A stretch of 64,000 bases of DNA from Hartmannibacter diazotrophicus (GCF_900231165.1 NZ_LT960614.1:1176550-1240549); one strand, 5' to 3'. Shown: positions 17,268 through 26,084, counted from the first letter of the stretch. The notes: a model not told the origin generated them from the letters alone. Translations and numbers: made by a program.

Positions 17268-18586
17268 AGGATCTCGGGGAACTCACCCTCTCGGCCTATG
17301 TCACGGCGACCGTCGCGGCCAAGCCGCTGGCGCGCGCGCTTTTGGCCTGGCGGCGGCTGAAGGGCAAGGAAGATCCGACGCGCTGGCGCGAGAGGACGGG
17401 TGAGGCCAGCCTCCCCCGAGGTGCCGGGCCCACGGTCTGGGTGCATTCGGCCAGCGTCGGCGAGACCGTCGCGATCATGCCGCTCGTGCATCGCATCGCC
17501 GCGACGGGGCTCAACGTGGTGATGACGACGGTGACGCGCACGTCGGCAAGCCTTCTTGAAAACCGCCTGCCGGCTGGCGTCTGCCACCAGTTCGTCCCGC
17601 TCGACATCAAGCCCTATGTCGACCGCTTCCTCGACGCCTGGGATCCGCAGCTCGCCATATTCGTCGAATCCGAAATCTGGCCGGTCACGCTCTCGCGCCT
17701 TGCCGACCGGAACATCCCTCTGGTGATTTCGAACGCCCGCATGTCGCCGCGCTCCTTTGCCGGCTGGATGCGCTGGCCGTCCGCCGCCCACGCCGTCTTC
17801 GGGCGCATCCGCGACTGCCTCGCCCAGAGCGAGGACGATGCCGAGCGGTTCCGCGAACTGGGCGTGCTGCGGGTGGCCAACATCGGCAACATCAAGTTCG
17901 ATGCGCCGGTGCCCGAGGCGCCCCGCACGCTGACGGAGGCTCTGAAGGCGGCCGTCCAGTCGCGGCCGGTGCTGCTGGCGGCAAGCACCCATCCGGGCGA
18001 GGAGGAAGTCGTTCTCGACGCCTTCGCCAAGGTACTTGCCCACCGCGACGACCTGCTGCTCATTCTGGCGCCCCGTCATCCGGCGCGCTCGGCCGATGTG
18101 GCGGCGTTGGTCACCGAGCGGGGCTTCCGGGGTGCGATCCGTTCGGTCGGGGCGCTGCCGGGACCCCAGACGCAGGTCTATATCGCCGACACGGTGGGCG
18201 AACTCGGCTCCTTCTATCGCCTTGCGACCGTCGCTTTCGTGGGTGGGTCGATCAACCCGAAGATCGGCGGTCATAATCCGATCGAGCCGGCCGGCCTCGG
18301 CGCGGCGATCGTCTCCGGGCCCCATGTCGGCAACTGGCCGCATGCCTATGAGGCGCTGAAGGAGCAGAAGGCTCTCATCGAGGTCAACGACGCGGAAGAG
18401 CTCTATGATGCCTTCGACCGCCTGATCAACTTCGACAACACCCGGGTGGTGCAGGTCCAGGCGGCGCGCCGCGTGGTCAGCCGGCTGACGGGTGCTCTCG
18501 CCCGCACCCAGACGGCGATGGAGCCGCTGATCGACCCGCTGATCGTCTCCATGCGCTTGCAGCGCCAACGCTCCAGGCCCGGCTGA
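17264..18586 (+). CDS. waaA: 3-deoxy-D-manno-octulosonic acid transferase (Kdo transferase)
   Basis: 440 residues. WaaA (KdtA) transfers Kdo from CMP-Kdo to the lipid A precursor on the cytoplasmic face of the inner membrane. Seen: WVHSASVGET near 63 (Glu is the proposed catalytic base), ESEIWP near 130, NARMSPRS, and the C-terminal GB-fold signature FVGGSINPKIGGHNPIEPA near 328. It overlaps the acyltransferase gene by four bases and is followed after a 52-base palindromic repeat by lpxK, so the last steps of lipid A-Kdo assembly are clustered. Confidence 0.95.
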   Translation: MKDLGELTLSAYVTATVAAKPLARALLAWRRLKGKEDPTRWRERTGEASLPRGAGPTVWVHSASVGETVAIMPLVHRIAATGLNVVMTTVTRTSASLLENRLPAGVCHQFVPLDIKPYVDRFLDAWDPQLAIFVESEIWPVTLSRLADRNIPLVISNARMSPRSFAGWMRWPSAAHAVFGRIRDCLAQSEDDAERFRELGVLRVANIGNIKFDAPVPEAPRTLTEALKAAVQSRPVLLAASTHPGEEEVVLDAFAKVLAHRDDLLLILAPRHPARSADVAALVTERGFRGAIRSVGALPGPQTQVYIADTVGELGSFYRLATVAFVGGSINPKIGGHNPIEPAGLGAAIVSGPHVGNWPHAYEALKEQKALIEVNDAEELYDAFDRLINFDNTRVVQVQAARRVVSRLTGALARTQTAMEPLIDPLIVSMRLQRQRSRPG

Positions 18587-18636
18587 TGCATCGGACCGAA
18601 AAGCGGGAACCGGTTTTCGGAGCAATCCGATGCATC
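18585..18636. repeat. Palindromic intergenic repeat element of Rhizobiales type
   Basis: This is a nested inverted repeat. The outer arms GATGCATCGGA (18585-18595) and TCCGATGCATC (18626-18636) are exact complements over 11 bp. The inner arms CCGAAAA (18596-18602) and TTTTCGG (18614-18620) pair around a GGGAACCGG core. The core is a common intergenic palindrome in Rhizobiales genomes (recognised from memory). It begins on the last two bases of the waaA stop codon, so it forms the 3' end of that message and separates waaA from lpxK. Confidence 0.85.
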
Positions 18637-18716
18637 CCGAACAGGGACCCGCGGACAGACGCGCCCTCCTACTGGTCTGAGGTTGCTTCGGCTTTTCATG
18701 TTGGCAGGGGGCTCTG

Positions 18717-19724
18717 ATGCAGGCCCCGGCCTTCTGGTGGCAGCCACCGGGGCTCGCATCCGCGCTGCTTTCTCCCGTCGCGGCGATCTGGGGGCGGCTG
18801 GTGGCGGCGAAGATGGAACGGGATGGCGTTGCCTTCGACTGCCCCGTCCTTTGCGTCGGGAACTTTGTGGCCGGTGGCGCGGGCAAGACCCCGACCGCTC
18901 TGGCCCTTGGCCAGATCGCAGCGGGTCGGGGATTGCGGGCGGTCTATCTGACCCGCGGCTACGGCGGCAGGCTGACGGGGCCGCTCAAAGTCGATCCGGG
19001 GCACCATACGGCCGCCGATGTCGGCGACGAACCGCTGCTGCTCGCCCGGCAAGCGCCAGTGATCCTGTCCCGGCGACGCGAGGAGGCCGCCGGTCTCATC
19101 GCCGGTTTGGGCGCCGACCTCGTCATCATGGATGACGGCTTCCAGAATCCATCCGTCAAGAAGAACCTGAGCCTCGTCGTCGTCGACGGTCCGCGCGGCA
19201 TCGGCAATGGCCGGGTGATGCCGGCCGGTCCCTTGCGGGCACCGCTTGAGGCGCAGGTCAGGGCGATGGATGCCATGCTGCTGATTGGCGAGGGCGCGGC
19301 CGGAGAGAGGGTGGCCAGCATCGTCGAGGCCGCCGGCAAGCCCGTTCATCGGGCAAGGCTGCGGTTTCGCGAAGGCGACCTGCCGAAGAAAGGGGAAAGC
19401 CTGCTCGCCTTTGCCGGCATCGGCCATCCGGACCGGTTTTTCGATCAGCTGAGGGCGGAAGGCTTTACGGTCTCCGAACAGGTGGCATTTGCCGACCATC
19501 ATCCCTTGAGCGAAGCCGAGGCGAGCGGATTGCTGCGAACCGCCGAGGAACGGGGTCTGACGCTGGTGACGACCGAGAAGGATCTTGCCAGGCTCGTCGG
19601 CCTGTCCGGCGCCCGTGGCGAACTGCTCGCGCGCACGTCCGCCATCGGCGTTGATCTCGTCTTCGATGATGAACCGGCCCTGACGGAGCTAGTGCTCGGG
19701 GCAATGAGCGGCGCGTGCCGCTGA
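18717..19724 (+). CDS. lpxK: Tetraacyldisaccharide 4'-kinase
   Basis: 335 residues, normal LpxK length. It phosphorylates the 4' position of the lipid A disaccharide at the inner membrane with ATP. An N-terminal hydrophobic helix (about 12-28) anchors it; the P-loop variant VGNFVAGGAGKTPTA starts near residue 46, TRGYGG follows, and DDGFQNPS near 138 is the LpxK signature. The start ATG follows GGGGGCTCTG. Last gene of the LPS operon. A hairpin overlaps its stop codon (19722-19752). Confidence 0.96.
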   Translation: MQAPAFWWQPPGLASALLSPVAAIWGRLVAAKMERDGVAFDCPVLCVGNFVAGGAGKTPTALALGQIAAGRGLRAVYLTRGYGGRLTGPLKVDPGHHTAADVGDEPLLLARQAPVILSRRREEAAGLIAGLGADLVIMDDGFQNPSVKKNLSLVVVDGPRGIGNGRVMPAGPLRAPLEAQVRAMDAMLLIGEGAAGERVASIVEAAGKPVHRARLRFREGDLPKKGESLLAFAGIGHPDRFFDQLRAEGFTVSEQVAFADHHPLSEAEASGLLRTAEERGLTLVTTEKDLARLVGLSGARGELLARTSAIGVDLVFDDEPALTELVLGAMSGACR

Positions 19725-19752
19725 TATCGGCTCCCTCGCGGCGGCGATATCA
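19722..19752. repeat. Inverted repeat at the lpxK stop codon
   Basis: The arms TGATATCG and CGATATCA are exact 8-bp complements separated by 15 GC-rich bases. The left arm starts on the lpxK TGA stop. There is no following T-run, so it is not a textbook Rho-independent terminator; it may protect the 3' end or terminate weakly. It lies between the convergent genes lpxK and DUF2093. Confidence 0.45.
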
Positions 19753-19826
19753 AGGCGTCCATCGCAGGGAGAGTGCCGTCCGGCAGTCGCTTCGCCGAGC
19801 CATCATTAATGCATGATGCATACGGA

Positions 19827-20060
19827 TTACCGGCGTTTGGCGTTGGTCGCCCGCATCTCCGCCTCAAGCGAGGCTTCGGCATCCACATAGGCTTCCTGCC
19901 GCGCGACGCTCCAGTATTTGAGGTCGTGGGGCAGCAGAATGGTCTTTCCGGTGATGGCGCAGCGCACGAAAGAGCCGGGCTTGATCACGTGAAAGTCGCC
20001 ATCGAGATATTCGATCACGGCTTCGCCGCCGCGACCGGGAAAATCCATTCGATTCATCAT
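19827..20060 (-). CDS. DUF2093 domain protein
   Basis: 77 residues. I recognise the DUF2093 family of short alphaproteobacterial proteins: EAVIEYLDGDFHVIKPGSF, then CAITGKTILL, then LKYWSVARQEAY, followed by a charged C-terminus. It is soluble, with no cleavable signal. Function unknown. Three ATG codons in a row (20063, 20060, 20057) follow GAAGAGTGG; the middle one gives the best ribosome-binding-site spacing and is used here. It is last in a minus-strand run after the KefB-type gene and convergent with lpxK. Confidence 0.85.
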   Translation of the reverse strand: MMNRMDFPGRGGEAVIEYLDGDFHVIKPGSFVRCAITGKTILLPHDLKYWSVARQEAYVDAEASLEAEMRATNAKRR

Positions 20061-20239
20061 CATCCACTCTTCATCGCCGAGTCCGCATCGTCCGCCTCGA
20101 GCGGTCACCAGCGGCTGGCCATCGCGGCGGTGGCCAGTTCGATCCCTCGCGGGACCGGATTAAACATCATAGCGCAAGGCAGCAAATAAGCGTTCACTCT
20201 GGCGAATGTTAGACGCCGTTGCAAGCATGGCCGGCTCGT

Positions 20240-22003
20240 CTATCCGGACGACTTGGCGCGCGGCCTTGCCGCCAGCAGTTCCAGACTGCCGGACATGTCA
20301 CCCTTGACCTCCAGTTCCAGACGCTCGTCGTCGCGCTTGCGCACGCTCTCCTCGATCTCCTTGACCCGTTCCGGCGGGGTGCCGAGTTCGATGAGCGCGT
20401 GACGCCCGAAGACGAGGCCGGACTCGACGGTCTCGCGGATCTGGAAATCGACGCCGGAGTGGATGAGTTCGACCGCATGCAGCCGGTCGCGGGCGCGGCA
20501 GTAGAGCTTGGCCTGCGGAAATTCCTCGCGGATGATCTCCACCGCCCTGTGCATGACCGTCTGCGATTCCATGCAGAGCGCGATGAGACGCGCCTCGTCG
20601 CACCCGGCCGCCTTGAGCACGTCGGCGCGCGCCGCATCGCCGTAGTAGACCTTGAAGCCGACCTTTGCCGCCTCGCGGATACGCTGGGGCGAGTTGTCGA
20701 GCGCCGTGATCTCGATGCCCTCGGCCTCCAGCATCTGCGCCACCATGCGGCCGAAGCGCCCGAAGCCGATGACGACGACGCGGGCGCGGCTTTCGATGAA
20801 GCTCTCCATCTGCTCCTCGGCGAGCCCGCGCTCGCGCAGCGCCTTGACGATGCGGTCGAAGGCGATCGTGACGACGGGCGTCAGGATCATCGTCAGCACG
20901 ACGACGGCCGAAAGCATGCTGGCGAATGTGCTGGAGATGATGCCGCCGGCGATTGCCGCCGCGTAGAGGACGAAGGCGAACTCGCCGCCCTGGGGCAGGG
21001 TCGCCGCGATCAGCAGCGCATCGGAATTCGTCGAGCCGAAGAGCCGCGAGAGGCCGTAGAGGATGAGGCCCTTGATCGCCAGCGTCGCGAGCGCCAGGCC
21101 GATGATGAGGTGCCAATAGCTGAACAGCAGGCCGATATTGAGCGTCATGCCGACGCCGATGAAGAAGAGACCGAGGAGGAGACCGCGGAAAGGCTCCAGG
21201 TCGGCCTCCAGCGTGTGGCGGAAGTTCGATTCCGACAACAGGACGCCGGCGAGAAAGGCGCCCATGGCCATCGAGATGCCGACGACCTCCATCAGCGAGG
21301 CTGCGCCGAGCACCACCAGCAGGCCGGCGGCCGTCATGATCTCGCGCGCCTTCACGTCCGCAAGAAAGCGGAAGACGGGATTGAGGAGGAAACGGCCGGT
21401 CAGGACGACCAGCCCGACGGCGCCTGCGATGGCCGCGACTTCTCCGAGCGCGGGGAGCAGCCCCGCTGTGCCGGCGGTGCGCGGCGTGAGCAGGGACACG
21501 AGCGTCAGAAGCGGAACGATCGCCATGTCCTGCAACAGCAGGATGGAGAAGGCGCGCTGGCCGAAGGGCAGGGACGAGTGACCGCGTTCCTGCAGAATCT
21601 GCATCGCAAAGGCGGTCGAGGACAGCGCCAGCCCGCCCGCCGCGATCACGCTGACGGGCATCGAATAGCCGATGGCCCGAAAGAGCAGCACCATCGCGGC
21701 CATCGTCAGCACAACCTGAAGCGTGCCGAGTGCGAAGATGTCGCGACGCATCGTCCACAGGCGCGAGGGCTTCAGTTCGAGGCCGATCAGGAAGAGCAGC
21801 AGGATGACGCCGAGTTCGGCCACATGCAGGACACGGTCGGCATCGCTGACGATCTTGAGCCCGTATGGTCCGATCGCAAGGCCCGCCGACAGGTAGCCGA
21901 GCACCGAGCCGAGACCGAAACGCTTGAAGAGCGGCACGGCGATGACAGCCGCGGCCAGATAGGCAAGGGGTTCGGCAAAGGTGATCGCGGAATCGAGGGC
22001 CAT
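20240..22003 (-). CDS. Monovalent cation:proton antiporter-2 (CPA2, KefB/YbaL-type)
   Basis: 587 residues. An N-terminal sodium/hydrogen-exchanger domain of about 12 helices (residues 5-385) is followed by a cytosolic TrkA_N/RCK domain that starts at VVVIGFGRFGRMVAQ near 413, a Rossmann NAD-binding motif. Such proteins exchange potassium or sodium for protons, and KefB/KefC types are gated by glutathione adducts; the regulator here is unknown. The ATG at 22003 is chosen for family fit; an ATG at 22039 would add 12 residues. Downstream of the HAD gene on the same strand. Confidence 0.9.
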   Translation of the reverse strand: MALDSAITFAEPLAYLAAAVIAVPLFKRFGLGSVLGYLSAGLAIGPYGLKIVSDADRVLHVAELGVILLLFLIGLELKPSRLWTMRRDIFALGTLQVVLTMAAMVLLFRAIGYSMPVSVIAAGGLALSSTAFAMQILQERGHSSLPFGQRAFSILLLQDMAIVPLLTLVSLLTPRTAGTAGLLPALGEVAAIAGAVGLVVLTGRFLLNPVFRFLADVKAREIMTAAGLLVVLGAASLMEVVGISMAMGAFLAGVLLSESNFRHTLEADLEPFRGLLLGLFFIGVGMTLNIGLLFSYWHLIIGLALATLAIKGLILYGLSRLFGSTNSDALLIAATLPQGGEFAFVLYAAAIAGGIISSTFASMLSAVVVLTMILTPVVTIAFDRIVKALRERGLAEEQMESFIESRARVVVIGFGRFGRMVAQMLEAEGIEITALDNSPQRIREAAKVGFKVYYGDAARADVLKAAGCDEARLIALCMESQTVMHRAVEIIREEFPQAKLYCRARDRLHAVELIHSGVDFQIRETVESGLVFGRHALIELGTPPERVKEIEESVRKRDDERLELEVKGDMSGSLELLAARPRAKSSG

Positions 22004-22160
22004 GGCTCGTGAGTGCTCGGGTAAGGAGGGCGCGGCCATGAGGCCGATCCGGGCGGTCCGGCGATTATGGCACGACGGGATATTGAGGAAGCAAGGCGGA
22101 TTTGTGCAAAGCACCTGCGCAATTCGGCACCGGTCGGCGTTGGCGGTCCGCGACCTGTGA

Positions 22161-22778
22161 TCAATCCAGAGAAATGCCGGCAGCCCTGATCGCCCCTGCC
22201 ATGCCGCCGGCAGTATGGAAGACATGACCGCCGCCATAGCCGGCGGCAAGGGCGCCATCCACGTTTTCAGGTTTGTCGTCAATGAAATAGATGGAGCCGG
22301 GAGGCAGGCCGCACCGGTCCGCAAGGCGGTGGTAGACGAGGGGATCGGGCTTGGCAACGCCGAATTCCGCCGAGGTGAAGAAGGTGCCTGGAAACAGCAC
22401 CGTCATTTCCGGCGAGATGTTGGCGATTTCCGCCTTGAGCAGCGGTCCGTTGTTGGTGAAGGCGGCGATCGCGCACCGGCCTGCGACCCGCCTCACGACG
22501 TTGAGGCTCTCGGGAATCGGCGTCACGGATGCCTTGCGGGCGGCGATCCAGTCGGCTTTCGAGAGCGGAGCGCCGAGGGCCTCGCTGAAGCCTTGCAGAT
22601 AGGCATCGGGATCGGAGTAGCGTCCGGCGTCGGCCGCGTCCTCGAAGCCGGAGCGCCAGACACGGGCATGAATTTCGTCGGGATCGATGCCCGTCGTCCC
22701 CGACAGATGGGCGAGCCGTGCCTCGATGTCATAGTGGTAAAGCACGCCGTCCACGTCGAAGACGACCAGCCGGATCAT
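22161..22778 (-). CDS. HAD-superfamily hydrolase (subfamily IA-like)
   Basis: 205 residues. The Asp nucleophile motif FDVDGVLY lies at residues 6-13, the Thr of motif II in FTNNGPL near 105, the motif III Lys in VAKPDPLVYHRL near 142, and motif IV acids in FIDDKPENVDGA near 165. The cap is helical and placed after motif I. Relatives include epoxide-hydrolase N-terminal-domain-like phosphatases and haloacid dehalogenase-like phosphatases; the substrate is unknown. The start at 22778 is preceded by GAGGG. Together with tldD (upstream) and the antiporter (downstream) it makes a minus-strand run. Confidence 0.85.
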   Translation of the reverse strand: MIRLVVFDVDGVLYHYDIEARLAHLSGTTGIDPDEIHARVWRSGFEDAADAGRYSDPDAYLQGFSEALGAPLSKADWIAARKASVTPIPESLNVVRRVAGRCAIAAFTNNGPLLKAEIANISPEMTVLFPGTFFTSAEFGVAKPDPLVYHRLADRCGLPPGSIYFIDDKPENVDGALAAGYGGGHVFHTAGGMAGAIRAAGISLD

Positions 22779-22855
22779 GATCGTGCCCTCGCTCGATGCC
22801 TCGCGCCAGCAACAGGTCACACTGTGCAGGCGCGGGCCGGTCGGGACAAGGCTCG

Positions 22856-24283
22856 TCAGCTGGTGGCGGTTCCGCCGACGGTCATGGCATCGATGCGCAT
22901 GGACGGCTGGCCGACGCCGACCGGAACGCCCTGGCCGGACTTGCCGCAGGTGCCGATTCCCGGATCGAGCGACATGTCGTTGCCGATCATCTTCACCCGC
23001 GTCAGGGCATCCGGGCCGTTGCCGATCAGCATCGCGCCCTTGACCGGGGAACCGAGCTTGCCGTCCTTGATGAGATAGGCCTCGGTCAGGTTGAAGACGA
23101 ACTTGCCGGAGACGATGTCCACCTGGCCGCCGCCCATCGCGGCCGCATAGAGGCCGTTCTTGACCGAGGCGATGATCTCGCCCGGCTCCTTGTCGCCGCC
23201 CAGCATGTAGGTGTTGGTCATGCGCGGCATCGGCGCATGGGCATAGGACTGGCGCCGGCCGTTGCCGGTGGACTTCACGCCCATCAGCCGGGCGTTCTGC
23301 CGGTCCTGCATGTAGCCGACGAGCCGGCCGTCCTCGATCAGCGTCGTGCAGTTCGACGCGGTGCCCTCGTCATCGACCGAAAGCGAACCGCGCCGGTCGG
23401 CGATCGTGCCGTCGTCGACGATGGTGACGCCCTTGGACGCCACCATCTCACCCATCAGCCCGGCGAAGGCGGAGGTCTTCTTGCGGTTGAAGTCGCCTTC
23501 GAGGCCATGGCCGACGGCTTCGTGCAGCAGCACGCCGTTCCAGCCGGGGCCGATCACGACATCCATCGTTCCGGCAGGAGCAGGGACCGCATCGAGATTG
23601 ACGAGTGCCTGGCGCAGGGCCTCGTCGACCGAGTGCTGCCAGCGCTCTGTCGTGATGAAGGTCTCGTAGCCGAGCCGGCCGCCCTCGCCATGCGAGCCGC
23701 CTTCCTGCCGGTCGCCGTCACCGACGACGACGGCGACATTGACACGCACGAGCGGGCGGATGTCGCGCACCCGCGTCCCGTCGGCGCGCAGAATCTCGAC
23801 CACCTTCCACGAACCGGCCAGCGACGCGGTCACCTGCTTGACGCGCGGATCCTTGGCGCGGGCATAGGCGTCGATCTGCGAGAGAAGCGCCACCTTGTCG
23901 GCGAAATCCTGCTCGCCGAGCGGGTTGATGTCGCCATAGAGCCGGCGGTTGGTCGGCATCGGGCTCGCGGCGATGATGCCCGAATGCCCCCGCGAGACCG
24001 CGCTGACGGCGTCCGCCGCGCGCTTGAGGGCGCTCTCGGAAATGTCGTCGGCATGGGCATAGCCGACCGCCTCGCCCACGACCGATCGCATGCCGAAGCC
24101 CTGGCTGGTGTCGTAGGTGGCGGTCTTGAGCCGTCCGTTGTCGAAGGCGAGCACCTCGGCCTGGGAATACTCCAGATAAAGCTCGCCATCGTCGGCGCCG
24201 GTCAGGGCATCGGCGAGGATGCGGCGGGCGGCGTCCGGGTCAAGACCGGTGGCGGCGAAAAGGTCTGTCGGATGCTCGGTCAT
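22856..24283 (-). CDS. tldD: Metalloprotease TldD
   Basis: 475 residues. Catalytic subunit of the TldD/TldE protease. The zinc-binding HEAVGH (HExxxH) is at about 253-258 and the conserved Cys segment GTCGKSGQGVPVGVG near the C-terminus is intact. It makes unfolded peptides pass into a closed chamber and also processes modified peptides in bacteria that make them. Its partner pmbA is 10 kb away on the other strand. Starts at an ATG that follows GAGGCAGTTC on the minus strand. As in other alphaproteobacteria it stands close to ialB and the ctaC operon. Confidence 0.95.
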   Translation of the reverse strand: MTEHPTDLFAATGLDPDAARRILADALTGADDGELYLEYSQAEVLAFDNGRLKTATYDTSQGFGMRSVVGEAVGYAHADDISESALKRAADAVSAVSRGHSGIIAASPMPTNRRLYGDINPLGEQDFADKVALLSQIDAYARAKDPRVKQVTASLAGSWKVVEILRADGTRVRDIRPLVRVNVAVVVGDGDRQEGGSHGEGGRLGYETFITTERWQHSVDEALRQALVNLDAVPAPAGTMDVVIGPGWNGVLLHEAVGHGLEGDFNRKKTSAFAGLMGEMVASKGVTIVDDGTIADRRGSLSVDDEGTASNCTTLIEDGRLVGYMQDRQNARLMGVKSTGNGRRQSYAHAPMPRMTNTYMLGGDKEPGEIIASVKNGLYAAAMGGGQVDIVSGKFVFNLTEAYLIKDGKLGSPVKGAMLIGNGPDALTRVKMIGNDMSLDPGIGTCGKSGQGVPVGVGQPSMRIDAMTVGGTATS

Positions 24284-24410
24284 GAACTGCCTCTTTGGGA
24301 ATGGACTACCTCAATACATAGGCTGTCCGCTCCGCAATTTCAGGGATGGGTCTTCAAAAGATGCACAAGGCGGCCCGCGCGCCGCAATCGCAACTTGCGG
24401 GAGCGAGGCG

Positions 24411-25022
24411 TCAGTAGAGCGTTTCCTTGTAGCGCTCGATCATCTCCGCCTGCGTTTCGCCCCTCGTTGCGAGCGCCAGCTGGTCCTTCAGCATTTCGCC
24501 CATCGACGGCAGGGCGGCACGGTCGATCCGGGCCGCCGGATCCCACAGCCGCGACCGCATGAACGCCTTGGCGCAGTGGAGATAGGCCTCGCGGACGGTG
24601 ATCCTCAAGACGGTCTTCGGCGCCCGCTCGCCGACGGCGAAGCGATGGCAGACGTCCGTGTCGTCGAGGATCTCGGCCGTGCCCTGGACCCGCAACGTCT
24701 CGTCGACGCCGGGGATCAGAAACAGAAGCCCGACGCCGGGATTGCCGAGAATGTTGACGAGCGTGTCGATACGGTTGTTGCCGGGCCGGTCCGGCAGGAG
24801 AAGCGTGGCATCGTCGACGATGGTGACGAAGCCGGGCTCGCCGCCGCGCGGGGTAATGTCGCCAAGGCCGTCCGGTCCCGTGGACGAGAGCACCGTGAAG
24901 GGCGAAAGTTCGATGAAGCGGCGGCAGTGTTGATCGAGTGCCGTCAGGACTTTCTTCGCCGAGCGGGGATTGGGATGGCCGTAGAGGGCACGCAACGTCT
25001 CGACATCCCCGATCGCGGCCAT
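24411..25022 (-). CDS. Pyridoxamine 5'-phosphate oxidase-family flavoprotein
   Basis: 203 residues. It resembles the FMN-dependent PPOX subfamily typified by MSMEG_1061: an N-terminal helix, FTVLSSTGPDGLGDITPRGGEPG (split over about 44-66) and LLLPDRPGNNRIDTLVNIL near 73-92, a segment that is very characteristic of this split-barrel subgroup. Such proteins bind FMN or F420 and reduce small substrates or act as flavin reservoirs; no activity can be assigned. The start uses the second of two ATGs (25022), which places AGGAG eight bases upstream; the first (25028) is too close to it. Confidence 0.85.
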   Translation of the reverse strand: MAAIGDVETLRALYGHPNPRSAKKVLTALDQHCRRFIELSPFTVLSSTGPDGLGDITPRGGEPGFVTIVDDATLLLPDRPGNNRIDTLVNILGNPGVGLLFLIPGVDETLRVQGTAEILDDTDVCHRFAVGERAPKTVLRITVREAYLHCAKAFMRSRLWDPAARIDRAALPSMGEMLKDQLALATRGETQAEMIERYKETLY

Positions 25023-25078
25023 GCACATGTCTCCTGAAAATCCGTGTCGCAGGTCGGGCCCACGCTGCCCCGGTGCCG

Positions 25079-25603
25079 TTACGGCAGGGCGGCGAGGCCC
25101 TCCTTGAAGCCCTTGAGCGAAATCGGAATGCCGATGCCTTCCTCGGGCGTCTGGAAAATGATGAAGGTCGCCGACTTGCCGGTTTCCATCGCCTTCAGGA
25201 GATCGCCCTCCATCACCGCTTCGGCAAAGCAGCCGTTGGCAAGGCAGCGCACGAAGGCGGTGCGTCCGATATCCTTGTCGTCGATCCGGAGGCCGAGACC
25301 CGACGGCAGCAGCACGCCGAGCGGCGCCAGCACCCTGAGGAAAGGCGTCTTCTGGTCGGCCGTCTTCAGGACGATGACCGAAAGCCCGACATTGTCCCTG
25401 TCCTCGGCGGTGACGTTCTGGATCAGCGCGCACTGTTCGTCACGCGCGCCGGGCGGCTGGTCGCAGCGCACCTGCCAGTCTTCGAAAGTCTGCTTGACCG
25501 TCCCTTGCGCCATGGCCGGAACGATGGACGTTGGAAGGCCGGTTACGAGCACGAGTGCCAATGCCAGAACGGCAGCGGTCTTCACACGCATCCATCGGAT
25601 CAT
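25079..25603 (-). CDS. Invasion-associated locus B (IalB) family periplasmic protein
   Basis: 174 residues. A clear Sec signal peptide: MIRWMRVK, a hydrophobic core to about residue 25 and a probable cleavage after AMA. The mature part carries the IalB pattern: FEDWQVRC at the start, a second Cys 13 residues later, FVRCLANGCFAEAVM near 125 and a C-terminal ISLKGFKEGLAAL. IalB proteins are exported beta-rich proteins linked to invasion in Bartonella but widespread in free-living relatives. Function unknown. An alternative ATG at 25642 with an AAGG site would add a long N-region. Divergent from ctaC with 525 bases between starts. Confidence 0.88.
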   Translation of the reverse strand: MIRWMRVKTAAVLALALVLVTGLPTSIVPAMAQGTVKQTFEDWQVRCDQPPGARDEQCALIQNVTAEDRDNVGLSVIVLKTADQKTPFLRVLAPLGVLLPSGLGLRIDDKDIGRTAFVRCLANGCFAEAVMEGDLLKAMETGKSATFIIFQTPEEGIGIPISLKGFKEGLAALP

Positions 25604-25941
25604 CGCGGCTTCATTCCCGAATTGATTCTTCTTTTGCAGCATGACGACCTTATCGTTGACATGCCCGTCTTGCAAAAGGTGCTTGGGCAAACTGTCCACC
25701 CCCATCTTGAGGCATTTTCCATCATATTTCGTTGTCGCATAGGTGTTTACACTGAGCGTGGCGCTAGGGCGGAACTGTCTTGTCTGGAATCACCCGAAAA
25801 ACGGCGAAATCACGGGCATCGTTGCGAAAAGACTTGCGATTTCCTGCCGTCGGCGGCTCCTTGCGATGCAAATTTGCCGCATTTTCCAGGCGGCGCGGGC
25901 ATTGCGACGAAAGCGCGCTTGTGTTTTTTGTCCTATGCGGT

Positions 25942-25955
25942 TTGATCTGTGTCAA
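25942..25955. promoter_or_regulatory. FNR/FixK-type box upstream of ctaC
   Basis: The 14-base sequence TTGATCTGTGTCAA fits the anaerobox consensus TTGAY-N4-RTCAA used by FNR, FnrL and FixK proteins of alphaproteobacteria. It ends 173 bases before the ctaC GTG codon, in non-coding DNA. It probably adjusts the low-affinity aa3 oxidase to oxygen supply; in related bacteria FNR/FixK proteins often repress aa3 operons when oxygen falls, but the direction of control here is an inference. Confidence 0.72.
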
Positions 25956-26062
25956 ATGCAGTGAGAGGAGTCCGGGTGCGCGAGTCGTATAGTGCGGCGG
26001 GAGCGCGCCACAGCCGGATTGCTGCGAACGGCAGACAGCATTGGTCGCAGGTCCTGAGCGGA

Positions 26063-26084
26063 CCGCACCCGGGGAGGGGTGCGG
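26063..26084 (+). repeat. GC-rich hairpin in the ctaC leader
   Basis: CCGCACCC (26063-26070) and GGGTGCGG (26077-26084) pair perfectly over 8 bp around the loop GGGGAG. It ends 44 bases before the ctaC start. It may influence stability or translation of the leader. No T-run follows. Confidence 0.5.

Noticed and set aside
20219-22012. Long open frame antisense to the KefB-type gene; similar ones opposite the MsbA-like, purD and SLC13 genes
   Set aside because: Same charged, low-complexity composition caused by GC-rich third positions on the real strand; no start signals or family features.
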